Below, piece after piece: positions 44,630 through 57,511 of a DNA stretch of 64,000 bases. Under the pieces are notes generated by a model. That model was not told the DNA's origin. It worked only from the letters and a program-made list of their open reading frames with translations, and did no database searches. The stretch's first letter is position 1, and each line of letters starts with the position of its first letter. The translations under genes were made by a program, and so were the position numbers. This stretch comes from Reclinomonas americana ATCC 50394 (taxonomy: Eukaryota > Jakobida > Jakobea > Jakobida): the NCBI GenBank assembly GCA_048213135.1, contig PS015059.1, forward strand, positions 44,231 through 108,230, given 5' to 3'.

Positions 44630-47377
44630 GTCTCAACGAGTGACGAGGTGTTCCGCGACCCGAGTATGCCGATCGAGGACCGCGTGCGCGACCTGATTGC
44701 GCGCTTGTCTCTGGAGGAGAAGGTCTCGCAAATGGGTCACGAGGCCTTGGCGATTGAGCGACTGGTGTGCTGCTGCTGCTGCTGCTGCTGTTGATCGTTC
44801 GTTGTCGACCACTGCTGTTGATGGTCTGCGCTGTGTAGGGCATTCCGCCGTATGTGTACTGGAATGAGGCGTTGCATGGGGTGGCGAGGGCGGGAACGGC
44901 CACGGTGTTTCCTCAGGTTTGTCTCTGTGTTCCCCACTGGTGAGTGCAAACGTCGCTGATTAATGCGTAGGCGATTGGTCTGGCGGCCATGTGGGATACG
45001 GCGTTCATGAGGAGTGTGGCCGAGGCCATCTCGGACGAGGCGCGCGCCAAGTATCATGAGGCGTCGGAGAGGCAAAAGGACTATGGGCACTACAAGGGTG
45101 AGCCGTGTGCACGCCCATGTGTGCGTGTGTGGCACTCATTCGTCGCGTCGTGCTGTGGCAGGTCTCACGTTTTGGGTGGGTATCAGCTGGCCTCACCGCT
45201 CCCTTCCCCCTCTTGTCCCTCACTCCCTCCACAGTCTCCCAACATCAACATCTTCCGCGATCCGCGCTGGGGTCGCGGACAGGAGACCTACGGCGAGGAC
45301 CCATTCCTGACATCGCGCATGGCCGTGGCCTTTATTCGTGGTCTGCAAGAGATTCCTCACCACCACCGACGCAGCAGTGAGCCGCATACGCTGCTAAAGA
45401 CCGCCGCCTGTGCCAAGCACTTTGCTGTGCACTCGGGACCGGAGGCCTCGCGCCACCGATTCAACGCGGAGGTGTCGATGCGGGACTTGCGCGACACGTA
45501 CTTGCCGGCGTTTGCCGCCAGCGTGCGAGAGGCGCGTGTCGAGTCGGTCATGTGTGCCTACAATCGGGTGAATGGCGAGCCGGCGTGCGCCAGCCAGACG
45601 CTGCTCGGCAAGATTCTGCGCGAGGAGTGGGAATTCGACGGGCACGTGGTCTCTGATGTGCGAACCCGTGACATGTGCCGCTCCCTCCCTGTCTCTCCCT
45701 TCTCACTCCTCGCTGCACAGTGCTGGTCGCTGCTGGACCTGTTCGACAAGAAATGCCACGGAGTGGTGGACACGGAGGAGGAGGCCGCGGCGCTGGCGGT
45801 GAAGAACGGCTGCGATCTGAACTGCGGCCACACCTTCCGCCGGCTGGTGGCCGCCGTGAAGCAGGGTCTCGTGGACGAGGCCGTCGTGGACCGTGCCGTC
45901 GGCCGTCTGCTCACCACACGCTTCCGATTGGGCATGTTTGATCCGCCGGAGCGACTGCCGACGCAAGTGCGTCTGCCGCTGGACGTGGTCGACTCGAACG
46001 AGTTTGCCGACCGGGCACTGAATGCGGCGCGGCGCTCCTTGGTCCTGCTGAAGAACACCAACGGCTTCCTGCCGCTCAACGCCAACTCGGTGCGCCAGGT
46101 GGCCGTCATTGGCCCCAACGCCCACAATGCCGAGGTGCTGGTCGGCAACTACGCGGGCCAGCCGTCGCGCGACGTCACCTTCCTGGAGGGTCTGCGCGCG
46201 CGTCTGGGCGTGGCACGTGTGCGGTTCGCGCAGGGCTGTCGCGTGTTCAAGGAGAAGAAAGTTGGTGAGTGTGGGTGTGATGACGGGAAAGGGCGGGGAT
46301 CGTCGTTGTGACTCACACCTACACGTGCACAGACACCGGCTTTGACAACATTAGTGAGGTAAGAGTCGCATGCTTTGGTGCACGGCGTGAGGTGCCGCTC
46401 AGTCTTTGTTGCGGTGGCAGGCGGTGGCGATTGCGCAGCGGTCGGATGTGGCGATCCTCTTCCTTGGTCTGAATGCGAGTGTGGAGGGCGAGGGTTGGTC
46501 ATATTGTTTTGACTCGTGCGTCAAGCCACTCCCTGACATGCTGTGTTGTGGTGATGCAGGCGATGGCGAGACGGACGCCGAGACCGATGCGTCGCTGTCG
46601 GGCGACAAGCTGCATTTGAATCTGCCGGGCCGGCAACAGGAGCTGCTGGAGCGCGTGCATGCCACGGGCACACCGGTGGTGTTGGTGCTGGTCTCCGGCA
46701 GCCCGTTGTCGGTGACATGGGCGCACGAGTCCACCATTCCGTCGATTGTGCAGGCCTGGTATCCGGGTCAGGCCGCGGGCACGGCGCTCACCGAGCTCTT
46801 GTTTGGCGACGTGAGCCCGGCCGGCCGTTTGCCCATCACCTTCCCGCGCTCGGTCGACGACTTGCCGCCGTTTGACGAGTACTCGATGGTCAACCGCACG
46901 TACCGCTACAGCTCGGTGGAGCCGCTGTACCCGTTCGGCTACGGCCTGTCGTACACTCGGTTCGAGTATCGCGACGTGGAGCTGACGACGACGCGGGCCA
47001 CGGTCGACGAGGTGGCTCACCGACCACTGCCCGTGCGCTTCACCGTCTTCAACGCCGGCGAGCGCCAGAGCGACGAGGTCGCGCAAATGTACGTGCGCCG
47101 CGAGGGCGGTCGCGCCAACTTTGAGCTGCGCGGCTTCGTGCGCCTGCAACGCCTCATGCCCGGCGAGTCGCGGTCGGCCCGCTTCGAGCTCTCCGCCCGC
47201 CACCTGGCCACCATCACCGACGACGGCGAGTGCCTCCTCCTCCCCGGCACCTACTCCATCTTTGTCGGCGGCTCACAGCCCGACCAGCGCAGCGTGTCGT
47301 TGATGAGTGGTGTCGAACCCATAGAGATCACCCTCTCCATCACTGGCGACGACCCAGTGGAGGTTCCCTACGCGTAA
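44630..47377 (+). CDS. GH3 family beta-xylosidase/beta-glucosidase-like enzyme
   Basis: Glycoside hydrolase family 3 enzyme acting on xylo- or gluco-oligosaccharides. The first visible exon starts after an acceptor at 44629 (VSTSDEVFRDPSMPIEDRVR); the start and any signal peptide are upstream. The sequence reads [57 protein letters not shown] with ETYGEDP, KHFAVHSGPEASRH and SVMCAYNRVNGEPACAS. The nucleophile loop is GHVVSDCWSLLD; its Asp is the last codon before an intron (45656-45718). The second domain (SLVLLKNTNGFLPL...VAVIGPNA), the PAGRLPITFPRS segment and a C-terminal fibronectin III-like domain (FNAGERQSDEVAQMYVR...) complete a normal family length to the stop at 47377. Xylosidase-type wording ([26 protein letters not shown]) favours beta-xylosidase. 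One early intron carries (CTG)8. Confidence 0.9.
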
Positions 47378-47472
47378 TCAATACCATACACGCACGAAAC
47401 TTCTTGTTGTTGTCGCCTTGCATTCCGTTGCACAAACCGCAAAGACAGACAGGAAAGAAAAGAGAGAGACGT

Positions 47473-48163
47473 CTAGTTTTCGATCACATTGACGACATTG
47501 ATGCTCTTGGTGTCGAAGGGCAAGTCCGACAGCGTCAGCGGGTCAGGCAATGCTGAGTTGGGATCATCGAGCATGAACAGTTCCTGTGCACACACAACAA
47601 GCTCAGAGACAGCAGCACAGCAGAGAGAGCGAACAGTCATGCCACTCACCACTGAGCCATACTCCAGCTCAAATTCGCGATCAAGGAACTCCTTGAGGAA
47701 GGCAATGGTGTGGCCGAGCTTGAACTGGTGTGCAGGGGGAGAGAGACAAGTCGCGGCTGCAGATGAGCATGGCGCGAAAAGACAGACTGACACGCACACA
47801 CACACGCACACACACAAAGACGTGCGTGTGAGAGAGTGGTGCACGCAACATCCTGCTGCGACTCGCCCTTGCCTTGCGGCAAGCGGAAGAGCACGCGAAT
47901 GGTCTGACCCATCAGCTCAATTTCCTGCGCCAATGCACACACACACACACACACACGCACAGACAGAGAGAGTGAGCACGCGCACACACACTGCCTCTAT
48001 CTCTTGCGCACACCTGTCGCTCGAGATCATCATGCGAGGAGCCCATGTGAGCCTCAGGAATGGACAATCCGCCCAGCACGCCTCCTGCGCCTGAGCGCCC
48101 GCCTCCGCGCGAGCCACCCTCGCCCTCGTCGCCGCTGTCAAAGTCACGCTCGTCGTCGCTCAT
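47473..48163 (-). CDS. Small ubiquitin-like-fold protein
   Basis: The start is ATG 48163 (MSDDERDFDSGDEGEGGSRG), an acidic/Gly-rich, disordered head. It is followed by EIELMGQTIRVLFRLPQGKG, FKLGHTIAFLKEFLDREFEL with EYGSVV, and MLDDPNSALPDPLTLSDLPF with NVVNVIEN before the stop at 47473-47475. The strand-helix-strand order and the final 'DPLTLSDLP' turn resemble ubiquitin-like beta-grasp domains; there is no C-terminal Gly-Gly, so it would not be a conjugated modifier. Four exons; one intron has a GTTGCG donor (47844-47849). Introns are rich in CA repeats. The exact family is not recognised. Confidence 0.6.
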
Positions 48164-50313
48164 TGTGTGTCGTTCAGAGGGGGGGTCCCTGACAAGTGGG
48201 GGACGCGGGGACACCCTTCTTTGTGACCAGTGGAGGGCAGGGGACTTCTTGCAGAAAATGGGTTGGGGGTGGGGGACGTTGGCGTGCTCGAGGTGGGGTG
48301 CAGAGGTCCCCCGAACACGCCAACACAGCTGACACAAGATGACTTCCAACTGACAGTTTACAGTTTACACAAGAAACAGACCAGCTCGGAAGCGAAACAG
48401 CGACTCGTGCAAGGCCTCGCACATACATACTGGCATGATACGCACCAACTTCGTCGGTTTCTTGCGTCATTGTCACGCTGCACAAGAGCGGCCATGCATG
48501 TGCAAGTCCCCAGACGTTTTAGCGGAATGGCCGAAGATGCGCGCGCCCGCCATGCCAGAGTGGTTGCCCTCGTTCGCAGACGCATGCGGCAGACATACTG
48601 ACAGTGATTGTATCGTGTGTGTCATTGCTCAGAATCGCGACGACCCAAGGTTGCAAGCGTTTTGACATTAACAAAACATATCTAGAGCATTTCACTTGTA
48701 CGACTTCCATATACTTTATTCAAAGGTTCAGTCAACTTTGACAGTGGAAAACCGCACATGATGCAACATGCCAGTCAACCATTAATCGTACTTCTTCCAA
48801 AGTTGCTTCGCTTTACTGTAATTTGTATTCCACGACGGCACGATACGACTTCAGTCTTCTGATACCAACACCTCTTGCTATCTTTCTCGTTTCCTTTCTG
48901 GAATTCGGCGTCAAATCCATGCTTGTCATGAGCCGTGGTTTCTCTTGCAGAAACACCAGCATTAGCCATCTCGACTTTTTCTCGCTTTTTTTCGTGATGT
49001 CTGAGTTTCTGGTGCTCACTGAAGATGGTGATCATCATGCAGCTGTGTTGCTGTTTGGATTAGTAAAGTTGTTGTTGTTGTTGTTGTTGTCCATCCAGTC
49101 GATGGGACCGCAGCTGATCACGTTGGGCGTCGTTGTTGCGTAAAGCCAGCAAACGCACTCATTAACTTGTCGAGCAGCACCCTCCACGACGGTGTCCACC
49201 CTCTGTCACATATGAATGGGAATGACCAGCAAAACTAGAACTCAAAAAACAGAAACGCGCTTCGCGCGGCTTGCATTTCAAACTGTCTTCAACTGGATTC
49301 TCTGCGCGCCACGCGCGCGCGCACGCAACCGTACTTTGTTCGTAGGCGCGTCAGACGCGCATCCCCGCAGCGCGGACTGCTTGCACATGCAGAGTATCGC
49401 ACGTGCACGCACCACAGCAGCGGAAAACACTGCAATAGTCGCCTTGTCACCCACCCGTCGCTCGCCGACCCACTTCAGGAGCCGGCACGCCGTCGACCAT
49501 CACCACCACTCTCCCCAGTCCAAATATGCACGCTTCACCAACACATGCGTACCCTGCAGCTGCCGTGTGCAGTCGGATCGAAGAGCGCGCGCACAGCAGT
49601 GCTATGTGCTGCAGGCAGCGCTTGAGGCGTACAAGGAACACCCTGGATCGGAGCTACTCGGCCTGAGGATGGCTGCACGCGATGCACAAGAGAGCGATGG
49701 GAGCACGCGCACAAGTGAGAAACGTGGTGCCGAGAAGAGGGTGACAGTGCGATGCAATCTCCGCCAGTGCATCGCAAGGCACAGAGGGATCGCGCGGCTC
49801 CAAGAGTGGCACACACGAACTTCAACGGGTAGGCCCACAGGCGCACAGCACTCAAAGAGGAGTGGGAGTAAAACAACACAACCTGGCACACATCCACATA
49901 TCCGACACAAAAATGACATAAATCCTTGTCAGAGAGCAAGGCCAGACTGCAAAAAAGCGGCCACTGGCGTGCTTGGGGGATAGGGCGACAATGGACAGCA
50001 CACTGGAGCCGAGCAGCACTGCGCGCGACGAGTCCACTTCCATTTTTCGACATTCTTGGTGTGCTGAGCACAAAAGAATGCTCTAACACTCGCCTGAGCG
50101 TGAGTAGGGTGGGGGACTGGGTGGAGGCTACGGAGGGGTGGGGGACGCCGCGGAGCGGCCGGAAAAAGGTTGGGGACAGAGACTATCCAAAGCGAGCCAA
50201 ATGACCCCGGACCCCTGTTCAGTGAAGAGAAGGGCCGAGAAGGACAGTTCTCGTTCGTTGGCGGCGTTCCCGCGCTTTGTGCATTGTCCTCACTTTGACG
50301 GCGCGAGAGAGCG
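48164..50313. other. 2.1-kb divergent intergenic region with G-rich clusters and an AT-rich island
   Basis: No gene is convincing. Two clusters of GTGGGGGAC-like elements lie at about 48175-48315 and 50105-50185, each within about 200 bp of a flanking start codon. Between them is a locally AT-rich stretch (about 48650-49100) with a (TTG)n tract (49065-49090) and a short minus-strand open frame (49038-48775). Open frames at 49216-49983 and its complement are not family-like. Confidence 0.5.
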
Positions 50314-53300
50314 ATGGATGAGCTGTGCAGTCAGCTGTCCTCATTGACTGTTGCGTGCTTGCCTGTGTGTGCGTGCGTGCGCGTGCGCGTGTGCATGTGT
50401 GCTGACTTTGATCGCGCAGGTTCGTGATGCGACGCAGGTGAGTCTGTGCACTCACGCCTCTGTCTCTCTCCCTCTCCTTCCCTGCTTCTTTGTCTCTCTA
50501 CCTCTTCTCGCTGTGTTGGTCTCGCGCGTTTCATTTGAGCCGACGCAACGATCATTTCGATCTGTACTGGATCGTTGATTTTGCTGGCGGGTTGTTGTCT
50601 GATCGTTTCCGTTGCTGATCGGTGGGTGGCTGGCCAGGTGACGTCGGCTGCGGCTGATGCGCAGGTGCGGCGCGCTCTTTTTTTTTGTGCTCCTTGTTCG
50701 ATTTTGTGTGTACCTGTGCACCTTACATAAGAATGTGCAAAGGCGGCGGCATCATCACCGCCAAAGAAGAAGATCACCAAGCGCATGCGCGAAGACTACA
50801 ACAGGCACATTGCGGAGGGCAAGCAGTTTGAGGTCTGTTGGTGCGACGGCACGCCACCCGCTCTCTCTCTCTCTCACACTCGTTGGTGGCAGACGGAGGA
50901 GGACTGGCGTCGTGCGTTGATGGCGTACGAGAGGGCAGCGGTCATCAGCAGCAATGATGCAGCACTGCAAAAGAAGATTGCAAAGCTGCAGGTGTGTGGT
51001 CCTGCACACATGGTGAGCGCACATGTGTGGCTGAGTGTGATGATAGGGTCGAGTGGCGGCCGCCAACGCTTCTGCTGTCGCCGCCGCCTCCACCACACCC
51101 TCGTCGTCCAAGGCTTCGGCTGCAGCGCCGGCCGCAGTCGCGCGGGTGCGCACTGTGGCGCCCTTTGAGGACGAGTTCCGCATGTCGGCCAGTCACTACG
51201 AGCAGTTGCATCAGTATCAGTGCGAGGGCGTCAAGTGGCTGTGGCGCATGCACGTGGTGGGCCGTGGATGCGTGCTGGGTGTTGCGTCTGTTGCCATCTC
51301 TCTCTCCTCTCCCTTGATTGCGGCTGCTGACGCCCACAGGTGCGCAGGATGACATGGGTCTCGGCAAGACCGTGCAGCTCTGTGCCTTCCTCAACGGCCT
51401 GTTCACGTCGAGCCTCATTCGCACGTGTCTGTTGGTGCTTCCGCCGAGTCTCCTCGGTAACTGGAAGCGACACTTGGCCGAATGGTGAATCAGTGAGCCG
51501 CTTATCTGTGCTGGTGTGCCTGTTCTCACGTCTTGCGCCAGGTGCCCCGCGGTTCGCGTCGAAGAGTTCCACGGCAACAAGACCAATCGACGCGACCTGG
51601 CCGTCGACACCATTCACAAATACGGGGGCGTGTGCTTGACCACGTACGGTGAGTTGCAACATCGCTGCAACGGTCTCTTTGTCACTGCTTGTCTCACTGC
51701 GGTGGCGAGCAGGCATGATGATCAGCGCCAACGCCGATACCATCATGAATGCGCCCGAGTGGGACTACTTGATTCTCGACGAAGGCCATCTGCTGAAGAA
51801 CACTGCCACGAAGCGCGCCAAGGCCATTCGTTGTGTGCCGGCCAAGATGCGAGTGGTGGCCAGTGGAACGCCGGTGCAGAATAACTTGGGAGTTGAGTGT
51901 GTCGACTGCCTGGTGACCAGTGCATGCATCGCCTCACACTTGTTTTTCTCATCTCCTGCCTGCAGGAACTGTGGGCGATTTTCGACTTTGTCACTGATGG
52001 CACTCTGCTTGGCGACAAGCGCGACTTTCGACAGGACTTTCAGATCCCCATTGAGAAGGTGTCGCGCTCACTGTGCGTTCAACACTGCGTTGTCTTGCAT
52101 CCTCATCCATCGTTCAGGCAAACGAGCGCGATGCAAGCACGTCGGCCAAGGCGCTGGGCCAGCGTCTCATGCAGCGTCTCTTGTCCATCATTCAGCCGTA
52201 CTTTTTGCGCCGCGAAAAGAGTCAAGTGATGAGCTGCGGCGCCGAGCCTTCGTCGTCATCGTCGGCAGCAGCGGATGGCGAGCCGGAGGGTGGCTCACCA
52301 TCGACTGGCAAAGAGAACCGGGTGAGGCGCCGGTGTTGGTGAATCGTGCCTCCACTTGTCATGCCCGTGAGCGACTCACTTGCGCGCGCAGGGCGCATCA
52401 CAGATCCAGCGACAGCATTCGACGCTGAGTGTCCGCAAGAATGACTTTATCGTGTGGACGTATTTGAGCCCGCGCCAGCTGTCGATGTATGAAGACTTTT
52501 TGAGCAGCGAGCGAGTCGAGCGGGTGAGTGTGATACAAGCTGCGCTTGTGTGCTTGTGCTCACGGCACGCTGACGTGACTGTCGTGCAGGTGTTCCAAGA
52601 CATTTCGTCGCCCTTGGAGGCGCTGACAGCGTTGAAGAAGTTGTGCGACCACCCGCTGTTGGCGCACGTCGGCGATGCATTCAACGAAGTGTTTTTGCCG
52701 ATTCGTGTCGAGTTGCGTGGCAGAAAAACACGCTTCGTTTTGTATTCGATTCCTCCCCGTTGCTTACTATGTGGGATGTGAGTAGTTTTGATGAGGAGAA
52801 GAGAGCGCAGCTGATAGAGGAGAGTGGCAAGCTGGTGTTCCTCACCAACCTGCTGCGCGACTTGTTTGCCGACGGCCATCGCGTGCTGATCTTCAGTCTG
52901 TCTACGCGCATGTTGGATATTGTGGAGCTGTTGCTGAAGAATGTTGCGTGTGTGGCTGAAGTAAGTGGACAGAGCGATGCGCAAGCAATCGCTGACGCGG
53001 GGAGCGCGCAGGTGTACTCGTACGTGCGACTTGATGGGTCCGTGACGAAAATGTCGGATCGCGACGCCATCATTGAGAGTTTCCGCACCGACCCCTCTGT
53101 GTTCGCCTTTCTGTTGACGACTCAAGTCGGTGGCCTCGGCCTGACGCTGACCGAAGCTGATCGCGTGGTGATTTGTGAGTGGTTTTTCTCTTGGGCGCAG
53201 AAATTTGTCTTGTGCAGCACAAGTCGCTGACGTGTGCTGCTGCAGTGGATCCCTCGTGGAACCCGGCCACAGACAACCAGGCTGTGGATCGCGCGTACCG

Positions 53301-55657
53301 TCTGGGCCAGCGCCGCAACGTCGTCATCTATCGCCTGATCACCTGCGGCACCATCGAGGAGAAGATCTACCGCAAGCAGGTGTTCAAGAACGCGCTCATG
53401 AAGAGCACGAGTGAGAAGCGACAGCAGTACAGGTGTGTGTGCAGGTGATAAGTGATGGATGGCGTGCAGATGACTGACTGACTGACTTTGTGGTTCGGTC
53501 AGATACTTTTCGCGACAGGAGCTGCGCGATCTATTCAAGCTCGACGATCACCACATGTCGGAGACGCAGAAGCAGCTGCACGAGTTGCACGCACACCAGC
53601 GCGTCACTGATGCTGATTTGGATGCGCATTTGGAGCGCCTGTCGCAGTTTGGTGCGGCACTTCGTGTCGGTCGGTGCTCTCTATCTTTTTCTCACTCCCC
53701 ACGACAGGCATCTACGGTGTGAGTGATCATGATCTGTTGTTCAAGCGGGAGGTAGACGACGACGTGACGGACGCGGCGGCGCACCAACAGGTGTTGACTG
53801 TGGTACGTGCGCGTGAGTGTTTGTGGCGAGTGCTGCCGTGCAGTGCTGTTCGCCTGACGTGCGCATGGTCGTGCAGGTCGACAAGCGCACCGAGAAGCTC
53901 ATTCTCTCCTCTGCCACCAAGAAGAAGCCACCGGCACGTGATGACATACGCAGCACGCCATTTACCGTCAACCCTGGCGACAGGCCACTGCACAAACCAT
54001 CCGCACTGGTCACTGCACTGCAATCGGTGCCTCGCAGTCTGGCGCCACCCTCGGCGGGCAGTGCGACCTCCAATCGGTCGGTGCTGTGTACGTGATCGTT
54101 GTCCTCTTGTGCAACACAAGCTAACAGGCAGTGTGTCACAGATTTGTCGGAGCTAGCCAACCGCGGTTGTCGACAGAGAGCGAGTTGCGTGGCGGACGAG
54201 TGAGTTTGTTTGTGGCAAAAGAATGTGTTTGGCTGACATGCGAGGACGGCAGTGGACCGTTTGACTTTTCTGCCACTGCGCGCGTACTCGACGAGATCTC
54301 GAGCACGCTGCCGAAGGCCGAGAGGTCGTCAACAGGAGACGAGGCAGAGTGGCAGCCGGCGGCGGCACAAACGCCACCCAAACCCTCGCCTGCTCCTGCA
54401 CGACGCGTACTCATGTCACCGGAAGACGAGCCACTGCCGAAGCGACCGGTGCGGCCTGCCAGCGCCGCTGCACCGCCACCTGCCACAGGGCCGACACGTC
54501 GCGTGCTGGAGTCGCCTGCAGAAGATGAGGCGAGTCCTGCGCCGCCGCCCAAGTCCACCACACCTGCTCCAGCCCGCCGAGTGCTCATGTCGCCGGAAGA
54601 TGAGCCGCTGCCGAAGCGACCGCCAGCAGCAGCAGCAACAGCGGCGGCTGCATCCACGCGCCGTGTGTTGGAGTCGCCTGCGGAAGATGAGGCGACTCCT
54701 GCGCCGCCCAAGCCCACACCTGCCTCGGCCCGCCGAGTGCTCATGTCGCCGGAAGATGAGCCGCTGCCGAAGCGACCGCCACCAGCAGCAGCAGCGCCTG
54801 GACCCACACGCCGTGTGCTAGAGTCGTCTTTGGAAGATGAGGCGAGTCCTGCGCCGCCGCCCAAGTCCACCACACCTGCTCCGGCCCGCCGAGTGCTCAT
54901 GTCACCGGAAGACGAGCCGCTGCCGAAGCGACCGGTGCGGCCAGCTGCCACGGGGCCGGTGCGCCGTGTGCTGGAGTCGCCTGCAGAAGATGAGACGCCG
55001 CCGCCGCAGAAACCAGGACCTGTACGCCGGCCTTTCGGCTCGGACGCTTCGTCGTCGTACCGAACGGCGTCGATTGGTAACGATACCGGGAGCGGTGACC
55101 ACGATGACGATGATGCACCGGTTTTCATCACTCGTCCCGCTGCAACTCGATCGGTGGCCTCGGTTGGCGATGAGGACGAGGAGGAGGAAGAGGAGGATGG
55201 TGATTACGACGATGGCGACGACGAGGAAGAGGAAGAAGAGGCGGAGGAGGCAGGAGAGGAGTACGATGAGGACTCGGATGACGAGTTTTGTGCCCATCGA
55301 CAGTTTCAGCTGGTCATGGACACGACAACGGGCGAGATGAGCGTCGCTGACGAGGGTGACGAAGAAGAGGAGGCAGAAGAAGAAGAGGAGGAGGAGGAGG
55401 AAGAGGAGGACATGGATGACGACGGGCGGCGGGGCATGGTGGAGAGGTTCCGCGAGGAGTTCCTGGTGACCATCCCGCTGGAGAGTGTCACCATCGCCGA
55501 TCGTCGGCGCTACAATGCCCGTCTGCGGCAAGCGCGCCAGCTCGAAGCAGCAGGCGAAACGGAGGGCGCCCTGACCGCATACTTTGACTGCCTCGACATT
55601 TGCGACGCCGACCGCGATCTCCAGCTGCATGTTGCAGTGTTGTATCTCAAGAATTGA
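50314..55657 (+). CDS. ERCC6L/PICH-like SNF2 DNA translocase
   Basis: SNF2 ATPase of the PICH type, which in animals acts on ultrafine anaphase bridges. It starts [11 protein letters not shown], followed by micro-exons VRDATQ (18 nt) and VTSAAADAQ (27 nt), and then a TPR-like helix pair ([18 protein letters not shown]...[14 protein letters not shown]). Helicase motifs: MGLGKT (about 51345-51370), [19 protein letters not shown] (about 51770-51785), [59 protein letters not shown] and [16 protein letters not shown] with [11 protein letters not shown]. Next is the PICH-like block [15 protein letters not shown]...[16 protein letters not shown]. The tail holds four alternating pairs of [15 protein letters not shown] and [11 protein letters not shown] repeats, a long Glu/Asp stretch and a final TPR-like helix ([20 protein letters not shown]) as in ERCC6L. 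Stop 55655-55657. About 15 introns. Confidence 0.85.
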
Positions 55658-55703
55658 GGCATGAAGGCGAGGCACCCTTGTGGGCATGGGCACCTGATAG
55701 CGC

Positions 55704-55775
55704 GGTGCCGTGGTCTAGTGGTATGATTCTCGCTTAGGGTGCGAGAGGTCGCGGGTTCAATCCCCGCCGGCGCCC
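55704..55775 (+). tRNA. tRNA-Pro (anticodon AGG)
   Basis: A complete 72-nt cloverleaf without intron. Acceptor stem GGTGCCG (55704-55710) pairs with CGGCGCC (55768-55774) with one G-U; A box TGGTCTAGTGG; anticodon loop TTAGGGT with AGG; T arm GCGGG TTCAATC CCCGC (B box GGTTCAATCC); discriminator C at 55775. The body is close to eukaryotic tRNA-Pro as I know it. It lies 46 bp after the SNF2 gene stop. Confidence 0.95.
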
Positions 55776-55810
55776 CTTCTTTTTTTTCCTTTTTTCTTTT
55801 TTTTTTTTCC
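55776..55810 (+). terminator. RNA polymerase III terminator (T-runs)
   Basis: Several runs of 6 to 13 T follow the tRNA within 5-35 bp, a strong Pol III stop. Confidence 0.85.
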
Positions 55811-55946
55811 CTGTTTGTTTGCACGTGCCTTGATGGATCAAAGCAGCAGTGTGGTCTTTACAGGGACGGAGTGATCAGAGAAGGCCAGTGCGAAGCAAAC
55901 ATTGTCCGACAAGGACACGCGTACAACAAAACAAAACCAACAAAGG

Positions 55947-57009
55947 ATGCAAGACGACGCACTGCGCCTGCGCAAGATCGCCTTTGTGTCTTCGCTCGAT
56001 GGCACCACACCATGGAACGTGATGCTCACCATCTGCGTTCTCCCAGTGCGTCAGTCGTTCTCTGTTATTCATGCACCCACAATGTCATCGCTCACCTCCG
56101 CTGCGCGCAGACAGTGGAGCACGCACACGCACTGCTGGCACCGCTCATTCTGCGCTATGCCACCCCCGCCAGCTGGCGACGAGTCGTCTCTGCGGCACTC
56201 GACATTGCCTTGAAAGTGTGGCTGCCGCTCTTCTTCCTTACCGCCGGCTACGAGTGGTGGAAACGAGCAGAGTTCAGTGTGCCGCTGATGGTGGCGGTGC
56301 ATGCAGCTGCATGGATGATGATGACGAAGAACAAGGAGAAGGAGGAGAAGAAGGACGTGATGGGTCGACGACTGGGGTTTCTCAGTGCAACTCGCGCCAC
56401 GCTGATGATTGCCACTTGTTGCGTGCGAGCGAGCGTGTTGTGCTCTCCTCTCTCCTCACTCCTCACCATTTATCATCCTGTCGTGCACAGGCATCTCGAT
56501 CTTGGCGGTCGACTTTCCTGTGTTTGCTCGGGAGCTGGCCAAGACGGAGACGTACGGCTCGTCGCTGATGGATGTCGGTGTGGGAGTGTTTATCGTGTAT
56601 CTCGGCCTGGTGTCCAAGTCGACGGCAGTGGAACCGGTGCATGTTCCGCTGCGTGCACGACTGCGCCGTGTGCTGTTCGGCTCGGGTCCGCTGCTGTCGA
56701 TTGCGGTGGTGCGGCTGGTGGTCACTCGCCTGCTCAACTACCAGGAGCACGTCAGTGAGTATGGCGTGCACTGGAACTTTTTCGTGACCCTGGCCGTGAT
56801 GCTGGCCGTCGACTCGCTGGTCACCGTGCGCTCTCCCAAGGCGGCACTGATGGGTGCCGTGGGCATGCTGGTCGTGCATGAGGTGGTGGTGCTGCGGCTG
56901 CTCGGTGGCGCGGCGTACATTCTCGACGATTCGGTGCGCCACGCCAACCTGCTGGCGCAGAACAAGGAGGGCGTGCTGAGCCTCACGGGTGGGTGGCACG
57001 AAAGTAGGA

Positions 57010-57071
<62 letters not shown>

Positions 57072-57468
57072 GGTAGGTAGGTACGGTAGGTCGGTACGGT
57101 ACGGTACGTACGTACGGTACGGTCGGTACGGTACGGTACGGTACGTAACGAACGTAACGTACGTACGTACTTACGTTNNNNNNNNNNNNNNNNNNNNNNN
57201 NNNNNNNNNNNNNNNNNNNNNNNNNNNNNNNNNNNNNNNNNNNNNNNNNNNNNNNNNNNNNNNNNNNNNNNNNNNNNNNNNNNNNNNNNNNNNNNNNNNN
57301 NNNNNNNNNNNNNNNNNNNNNNNNNNNNNNNNNNNNNNNNNNNNNNNNNNNNNNNNNNNNNNNNNNNNNNNNNNNNNNNNNNNNNNNNNNNNNNNNNNNN
57401 NTACGAGTACGTACGTACGTAGACGTACGTACGAGAGTAGTACGACGTACGTACGTACGAGACGAGAG

Positions 57469-57511
<43 letters not shown>

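Noticed and set aside
49216-49983. 255-codon plus-strand frame and its antisense partner
   Set aside because: Composition is Arg/Thr/His-rich without family resemblance, repeats or splice support.
54136-55131. 331-codon antisense frame opposite the SNF2 tail
   Set aside because: It is a mirror of the Pro/Ala/Ser-rich repeat array; the sense strand carries the family-matching protein.
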